A stretch of 64,000 bases of DNA from Ricordea florida (Eukaryota > Cnidaria > Anthozoa > Corallimorpharia > Ricordeidae). Of this stretch, positions 59,201-64,000 are shown one piece after another. The notes beneath the pieces are model-generated. The model searched no databases. It saw only the letters and a program-made list of their open reading frames with translations, and was not told the DNA's origin. How positions within the stretch are numbered: the stretch's first letter is position 1; every line of letters begins with the position of its first letter. The stretch lies in contig OX453278.1 of assembly GCA_949710005.1 (NCBI GenBank), positions 1,549,001 through 1,613,000 of the forward strand, read 5' to 3'. The position numbers were made by a program, and so were the translations under genes.

Positions 59201-60107
59201 AAAATTCTTCTCAAAGAGCATGATTTCTTCCAAAGGTAACGCAGGTGGAAAGCAAAACCTGCACTTAACATGTAAAAGTACATGGAAATTTCCATCTACC
59301 TTCCTGCACTTCACATGTTAAGGTACATGGAAATTTCCATGTACTTCGCAATGAAACATATGGCAAGGTACATGGAAATTTCCATGTACCTCGCAGTCAA
59401 ACATATGACAAGATACATGGAAATTTCCATGTACCTCGCAGTCAAACATATCGGGCAAGAAACATGGAAACTTTCCATGTATCTCGCAGTGAAACATATC
59501 GGGCAAGATACATGGAAATTTCCATGTACCTCGCAGTCAAACATATCGGGCAAGAAACATGGAAATTTCCATGTACCTCGCAGTGAAACATATCGGGCAA
59601 GAAACATGGAAATTTCCATGTACCTCGCAGTCAAACATAAGGCAAAGTACATGGAAATTTCCATGTACCTCGCAGTCAAACATATCGGGCAAGAAACATG
59701 GAAATTTTTGTTCCGAAAAGTTTCTTGTGTTCAAATACCCAACTCACAACTTTTTGCCTTCTCCAAGCTTCAAAGCTACCAAATGTCTGATCTGTCAGTG
59801 AGCGCGCCCCAGTCTCCACAGGACATTTAACATTTCAGTGCTGAACTGCTGAACACGTGAACGAGTCATGATAACAAAATTGGCCCATTCAGTTGGAGCT
59901 GATACTCCATATGCAAAGTGCCAAATTTTCACCACAAAAAGAAAACATGGAAATCGTATTAACTTAGCCTCATTTTGTCGATATTTTCCAGGTGAAGATG
60001 GGTGTGGTTCCTATTGCATATTGATAATTTTGTTGTCTCTTTGCATTGGTATCGGTATTCTTTGCATTATCGTCATCGCAAGTGGAATTAAATATGTCAT
60101 GGGCTAA
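53273..60107 (+). CDS. fibrinogen-like/EGF single-pass membrane protein
   Basis: Five exons (53273-53333, 55873-56472, 57782-57895, 58379-58498, 59992-60107) encode 336 residues. Exon 1: signal peptide [20 protein letters not shown]. Exon 2: a fibrinogen C-terminal-like domain of the contactin-associated/neurexin kind, with [62 protein letters not shown] and [12 protein letters not shown]. Exons 3 and 4: calcium-binding EGF domains ([20 protein letters not shown]); the second is compact, with CTCPSGQTC. Exon 5: a membrane helix [20 protein letters not shown] and a minimal tail ASGIKYVMG. All four introns are phase 1. An acceptor at 55870 would add one residue. Related domain sets occur in cnidarian surface and skeletal-matrix proteins. 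A role in adhesion is inference. A 3' UTR intron probably starts at 60109. Confidence 0.88.
54151..55436 (+). mobile_element. hAT-family transposon in intron 1
   Basis: Ends CTGGGGCGGATC (54151) and, on the other strand from 55436, CTGGCCCGGATCCAGG resemble the GGGGCGGATCCAGG ends of hAT elements. Both ends carry a nearby AGGGGGTTCG block in inverted order. GCTCC flanks both sides (54146-54150, 55437-55441), but I cannot show a full 8-bp duplication. It carries a shortened transposase. Confidence 0.65.
54550..55149 (+). pseudogene. hAT transposase C-terminal part (dimerisation domain)
   Basis: Two exon-like blocks, to 54767 (donor GTAAAA) and from 54868 (acceptor CCACTAG), join in frame as [16 protein letters not shown]. 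The second reads [20 protein letters not shown] and [16 protein letters not shown], the hAT C-terminal dimerisation domain of the THAP12 (p52/rIPK)/ZMYM1-like group, and stops at 55149. The RNase H catalytic core is missing, so it cannot transpose alone. The conserved intron suggests recent loss of function. Confidence 0.7.
55779..55807. repeat. partial copy of the 47.9-kb hairpin
   Basis: Repeats ATAGAAATCTCGAGCTCATA and the following bases from 47951-47981. Lies in intron 1, just upstream of exon 2. Confidence 0.7.
56972..57111. mobile_element. MITE with 27-bp inverted ends
   Basis: GGATCATTGTCAGTATCTGG and the following GCAACTG are mirrored by CAGCTGCCCAGATACTGACA up to GATCC. 140 bp, in intron 2 of the fibrinogen-like gene. 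Confidence 0.7.
57129..57315. mobile_element. MITE with CCTTTGGTACGATCCGGATT ends
   Basis: Inverted ends about 28 bp long (GGTGCGTTCCTTTGGTACGA.. against AATCCGGATCATACCAAAGG..) enclose 187 bp. TAA precedes the left end, but no matching base triplet follows the right end. Confidence 0.6.
57379..57589. mobile_element. Harbinger-like MITE (TTA duplications)
   Basis: GGGCGCTTACCAAAAGTCAG at the left and CTGGCTAATGGTAAGCGTCC at the right form inverted ends of about 45 bp. TTA at 57376-57378 and 57590-57592 is the target duplication, as in PIF/Harbinger. Confidence 0.8.
58841..59041. repeat. direct repeat flanking the palindrome array, left copy
   Basis: About 200 bp, from CCGAAAAGTC to TTGGAGCTGATA, matching 59713-59904 with small deletions. 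Confidence 0.85.
59265..59705. repeat. tandem array of an 18-bp palindrome, nine to ten copies
   Basis: Units of about 47 bp each begin with the perfect palindrome ACATGGAAATTTCCATGT (variants at the ends and near 59463), followed by ACCTCGCAGTCAAACATATC and GGGCAAG. Palindromes start near 59280, 59323, 59370, 59417, 59462, 59508, 59555, 59604, 59648 and 59696 (the last is broken). Located in intron 4 of the fibrinogen-like gene. Confidence 0.92.
59713..59904. repeat. direct repeat flanking the palindrome array, right copy
   Basis: Partner of 58841-59041. It lacks the TACATTTT and GGCCACAGG-type short segments of the left copy, so the two are diverged. Confidence 0.85.
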
Positions 60108-60790
60108 GGTATGTCATGTGTTTCAGTGAGCTAATATCAATAGCTTACAAAAATTGCTTCACTCGTGTAAGCGTCCCTTTTTCTAAATGTCACCTCTAGA
60201 CATTGAAATTGCAGGGCATAATTTGCTCTCCTAGAAATTTTAGGCCAGTGGCGGAGTAAACCCAATTTTCGTACGTCGCACAGTTACCAAAAAACACAAG
60301 TTTGAGCTCGTTCCATCTATTCCCATGCAAAAGCGTAATGCAGTTTTGAAAAGGAAAATGTGCTTAATATTGCATTTTTCTAATTACAAAGTTCAGCAGC
60401 CAGCGAGGGATTATTTGCGTTTTTCGCCTGAACGATTGAGAGTGACGCGAAATTCTTCCAACATTAGAGGCGATGCTGAATCAACGCAAAATTGCAATTA
60501 CCGTTGACGCCCAGTATATTTTAACAGCTCTAAATGTTATAGTTTTTGTTAAACTGATATGTAATATATCCGCCTCGTTTTGTTTTTCAGATCAGGCTGA
60601 TCGTCCGCAAGAATACCAAATAATCCAACGAATTTTTTTTCTATTTTTGATATTTTTGGAAAAACACAGTCAAAGACTACTTGATATAAACTGATCTTAG
60701 CTTTAGATTGAGTATTCCAAAGTGCTGTATTAATACCTGAAGGGGCCACTACATTAGAGCTCGTTTAGAAATAAATTCGTGGTTGCGTTG
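60108..60790 (+). other. probable 3' UTR of the fibrinogen-like gene
   Basis: A donor-like GGTATGT follows the stop codon directly (TAAG|GTATGT at 60109) and an acceptor TTTTTCAG ends at 60590, so the 3' UTR may be split. AATAAA at 60770-60775 is the likely poly(A) signal. Confidence 0.5.
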
Positions 60791-61678
60791 CACTCAGCAT
60801 CGTTTCCCGCAACTATCTCGCAATTTGTATACCAACTATAGACGAAAACGTTAACTTTCTCAGTGTATTACGTCCTGGGCTACAATGGATATTTCTCTTA
60901 CTGCATGAGCTTTGTGAGTTGTAGAGAAAAGCAATACCATTTATTAATAGGGAGTTCTATGATAGATGTTTTGGGGTTACAAATCTTCTGAAGGTTACTT
61001 TATAGCGCCAGGTATGCCTTCACTAACTTCACGGTTTGTAAACAATGTCGTATATATTGTTATCTCTCCATAAATAATGCTTTATACTAAACCAAACTTA
61101 ATTTTTTTTTTGCCATGAGTTGTACTTTAAGAGCTCTAGTAGGTCTAGTTTTCTAGCGTTTTGAGAAGAAATATACGGTTTTTATTGCTCTGTGTTTGTT
61201 CAACAGCTGTAATCTATCACAAGGCTGGGACGAGTTTTACCCTGCTTAGCGATTTAGTGGTTGATAAATAGGTTCGTGCGAGGCCAATCAGCTGTCTTTT
61301 CCATCAACACATTTTAAGTTTGCTTTCGCTGTGTAATGCGATATTGATCCCTTCAAGAAGCCATATAAATCCAGGAATACCGTTTCCTGTTATGCATGGA
61401 TGAAAGAAGGGCAACTCTCCCAAGGCGCGTGTTTTAAAGACAAAACTTGCACCAGCCAGGGATCGGTGAGAAAAATTTTGGACTGATGAAAAAAGACATA
61501 ACTTTGCATTTTATTTCATAGCCTCCAGAGCAAACAAATAATGGATTTTGTTCCCGTGGAGCTTGACATAATCTGCGTAGATCGTTTCGGAATCTGCCGC
61601 TCGCCGAGTTTGTTGTAACCGCTCGCAAAGACTAGCCTAGTATTTGTGTTCAAACTGCCCTCTCCTCATTAAAATTAA
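60791..61678. other. intergenic, no gene seen
   Basis: No exon, repeat or element recognised between the presumed poly(A) site and the Harbinger element. Confidence 0.4.
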
Positions 61679-61842
61679 GGGTGCTTTCGATTGGGAAATC
61701 TGGATTTAGATTTTGAAATCCAGATTTCAGATTTTGCAATAAAATACGAAATCCAAAAACGGATTTCGACACCGAGAAATCCGTCTCCTGCTGAGGAGGA
61801 TTTCAATCAAGAAATCCAACTCCGGATTCCATGGATTTCATT

Positions 61843-61949
<107 letters not shown>

Positions 61950-61951
61950 TT

Positions 61952-62362
61952 TTAGAAATCTGGAAAGGGATTTGCAAAATTTTTCTCATAGTCATGAGCT
62001 TGATAAGAGATCATCTCTGGGCAATCGCCAAATAGATCTTCCACAAAAGAAACACTCTCTCTGCTAATGCGAAAATGACTGCGTAAAAAATGGGAACTAT
62101 AGCTTGGTACTAAATTTGCAACGATTTTTTCCCGATTCAAGGTAAACCTGCGGTTTCCAAGCAGGGCGCCAATTAGTAGAGTACCATCCGAGCCTTTATC
62201 CTTTTCTTCCAGTTCGCTTTTAATAGTATTATCTAACAACTCTTCAAAAATAAGAACCATCAACATGAAGTCAGTGCCCTCTGTCTTTGGTCCGCCATGT
62301 TGAACGTAAGACCGCTCAACATGAGAACAGTTGTGCAAATCCCTTTTCGGATTCCCCTCCAC
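61952..62362 (-). pseudogene. Harbinger transposase N-terminal remnant
   Basis: After a GC-rich leader, the - strand reads LMVLIFEELLDN, RRFTLNREKIVANLVPSYSS and HFLRSHFRISRESVSFVEDL. Xx-FLRxHFRIS.. is the helix-turn-helix start of PIF/Harbinger (HARBI1-like) transposases, which precedes the DDE core. The frame runs into the microsatellite, so the DDE domain is missing. Confidence 0.6.
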
Positions 62363-62541
62363 CCACCCCTTCCAAAAAAAGAAAAAGAAAAAGAAAAACG
62401 CAACAGAAAGAAATCCATGAGATCCAAGGTTGGATTTTTTAATTGAATCGAAATCCGTTTTTGGATTTCATGTTTTATTGCAAAATCCGAAATCCGGATT
62501 TCAAAATTTAAATCCGGATTTCCCAATCGAAACCACCCTAA

Positions 62542-63076
62542 GTTTACTTCCATGCTTTTGAATTCTGTTAAATAAAACTGGTTTTGCTATTGAAACCATA
62601 TAAATAGCCGGGTTTTGTCTCGATTGTCCTGATCATTCGTATCGCGATAAGCAACCAGTTTTTATTAGAAATTAACACGTTTACCTCTTACCTGATTCTA
62701 ACAGCACAAAATTGTAACCTTACCTTTAAAAAATGTTGGCGAAGTTCAGGGGCACCTTGCAAGTGTGCTCTTCTGGGTTGAATTTTCTTTCATATAACTG
62801 GAGCCAGCGATTTTTAAATTTAGCGGCAACCAGGAGCCCATTACCAGGAGCGTGATTCTCCGTGATACTGGGTCTGGCCATCAGCACAGTCGCAAAGTGT
62901 CTATTTTTAGATTTTCTTAGTAATGCCTTTTATTAAATTTGATTTTATTGCACGATCGGCTTCTTTATCGTAAAGATAGGAATGGTTTAAGCAATCTTGG
63001 ACCACGTAAGTACGGAAAACGGACTGTGCCAATAGTTTGTCCGCCATGTTTTTCGCTTCTGTGGTAGTCATCATGG
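62542..63076. other. sequence between Harbinger element and LTR
   Basis: The - strand has a 55-codon frame starting MMTTTEAKNMADKLLAQSVF at about 63074, directly beyond the LTR border. It has no recognised domain. It could be a first exon of a host gene or chance. Confidence 0.3.
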
Positions 63077-63276
63077 TGTAATGAAACTCGCTGGAAGTAA
63101 AACCACACACAGGAGATGTTCTTGGCTGAAATTAAACTCGCTTTTAATCGCCCCAAAGCCTACGAGTACAACGTCAATCCTACGGCGAAAACCTAGTCGA
63201 ACAACCTCGTGTACTGAGCACGTGACCTTCCGACATCATGTAAGGCGCATGAAATATCCTATACTAATTTCTTACA
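63077..63276 (-). mobile_element. 3' LTR of a retrotransposon (200 bp)
   Basis: Read on the - strand the unit begins TGTAAGAAATTAG (63276) and ends GTTTCATTACA (63077), with TG..CA borders and TGTAA/TTACA inverted ends. It is preceded by a polypurine tract (AGGAAAGGGGATAG, 63277-63290), the plus-strand primer. ATTAAA within may serve as poly(A) signal. The host side reads CATGG (63072-63076, + strand), a candidate target duplication whose partner lies outside the window. Confidence 0.75.
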
Positions 63277-63410
63277 CTATCCCCTTTCCTAAAAAGGGCG
63301 TGAATCTCCTGATTCACAGTGAAAACTATACAAAAGCAGTTCAATAAAAGTTCTGTTCATGAGTAAAACAAATATGTTGAAAAGTTGTTTCACGCATGTT
63401 GCAGTGTTTT

Positions 63411-64000
63411 TCAATGTCCTCTTAATGCTTTCGCTTTCCTCAACAATTTCGGCTTCAGTTTATTTATCCGGTTCTTTTCCATGATCTGCTTCTCCTCGAG
63501 CATCTGAAGACGGGCCGTAACTTCCTGTAGGCTACTTACAATCCATTCACCATACCGGTCGGGGGGTTTCCTCACTCTCACCGGTCTTTGACTCTGAGAG
63601 GTGGACTGCTCCTCTTTAACCTCATGCTTACTATCGCCATCTTCAACACTACAGTTAGCCTGATTGCTTTGAGCAGGAAGGGTCTTTTCACTTCCATCCT
63701 CCTGTAGAGTAATGTCTCTTCTTCGATCAGCATCGTTTCCACTTGGCAAATGTAGCCCAGATTCATCTCCAACATCCCGTCGAGCAAGTGGCACATCCAC
63801 CACCGGGTTACTTTAGGCATCCTCTTCCCCCATGCCTGGTGGAAAAGCATCGGTGTAGTGGGACTGATAACCGCTTTCCTCTAGCACCTCAGATTCTTGA
63901 TCATCCTCCCCCCCTTCACCTTCCACAACCGCTGCCTCTGCCCCACCAGGGCTCCCAACTACGTTAGCTGTGTCTTCCTCCCTTACTTCTTCAGGCTTCC
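63411..64000 (-). pseudogene. end of LTR retrotransposon polyprotein, one in-frame stop
   Basis: The - strand frame enters at the window edge as an acidic linker (KPEEVREEDTANVV ... GEGGEDDQESEVLEE), meets one TAA at 63813-63815, continues in the same frame (SNPVVDVPLARR) and reaches RPVRVRKPPDRYGEWI, the tail typical of retrotransposon pol/integrase polyproteins. A short coiled coil (LQEVTARLQMLEEKQIMEKN) precedes the stop at 63411. The LTR follows 120 bp downstream. Gypsy and BEL are both possible; the domains needed to choose are outside the window. The stop suggests a dead copy. Confidence 0.7.

Noticed and set aside
59282-59830. 182-codon open frame (and 122 codons on the other strand) through the palindrome array
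   Set aside because: The array lacks stops in several frames on both strands only because its unit does; the protein would be a repeat of the unit, and the region lies in an intron with spliced exons on each side.

Overview
The window is metazoan nuclear DNA, most likely from an anthozoan cnidarian such as a stony coral or sea anemone. The evidence is a GT-AG-spliced gene of more than 30 exons, a cluster of intronless rhodopsin-class GPCR genes, a fibrinogen-like/EGF membrane protein of a type common in cnidarians, AT-rich spacers, and many small non-autonomous transposons. There are no operons or bacterial signals. The species cannot be fixed from the sequence alone.

Layout. 1-24 kb is a receptor cluster: one decayed GPCR copy on the + strand (about 2.1-2.8 kb, split by a small hAT-like insertion) and three intact single-exon GPCR genes on the - strand (5.4-6.5, 12.1-13.2 and 22.8-24.0 kb). 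They are separated by a 100-bp minisatellite, foldback elements, a Crypton-like fragment and LINE relics. 27.9-44.2 kb is one large - strand gene for cytosolic alpha-mannosidase 2C1 (GH38). I rebuilt 33 exons by hand; every junction keeps frame, giving about 1,034 residues, and only the last roughly 40 residues were not located. Its introns hold at least eight DNA elements and a LINE reverse transcriptase relic. 46.6-47.2 kb (+) is an intronless cysteine-rich single-pass membrane protein with two PPPY motifs. 53.3-60.1 kb (+) is a five-exon gene for a signal peptide, contactin-associated/fibrinogen-like domain, two EGF domains and a membrane anchor; all its introns are phase 1. Its introns contain a hAT element, several MITEs and a tandem array built on an 18-bp palindrome. 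61.7-62.5 kb is a Harbinger element with TAA target duplications. 63.1-64.0 kb is the 3' end of an LTR retrotransposon on the - strand, running out of the window.

How the parts relate. The receptors look like a local tandem expansion. The mannosidase is a housekeeping gene of free-oligosaccharide catabolism. The two membrane proteins could act at the cell surface. No shared pathway is evident. The unexplained structure lies mostly in the repeats: foldback elements with unusually long flanking duplications, an inverted MITE pair bracketing four mannosidase exons, the palindrome array, and a 30-bp copy of a mannosidase exon pasted downstream.
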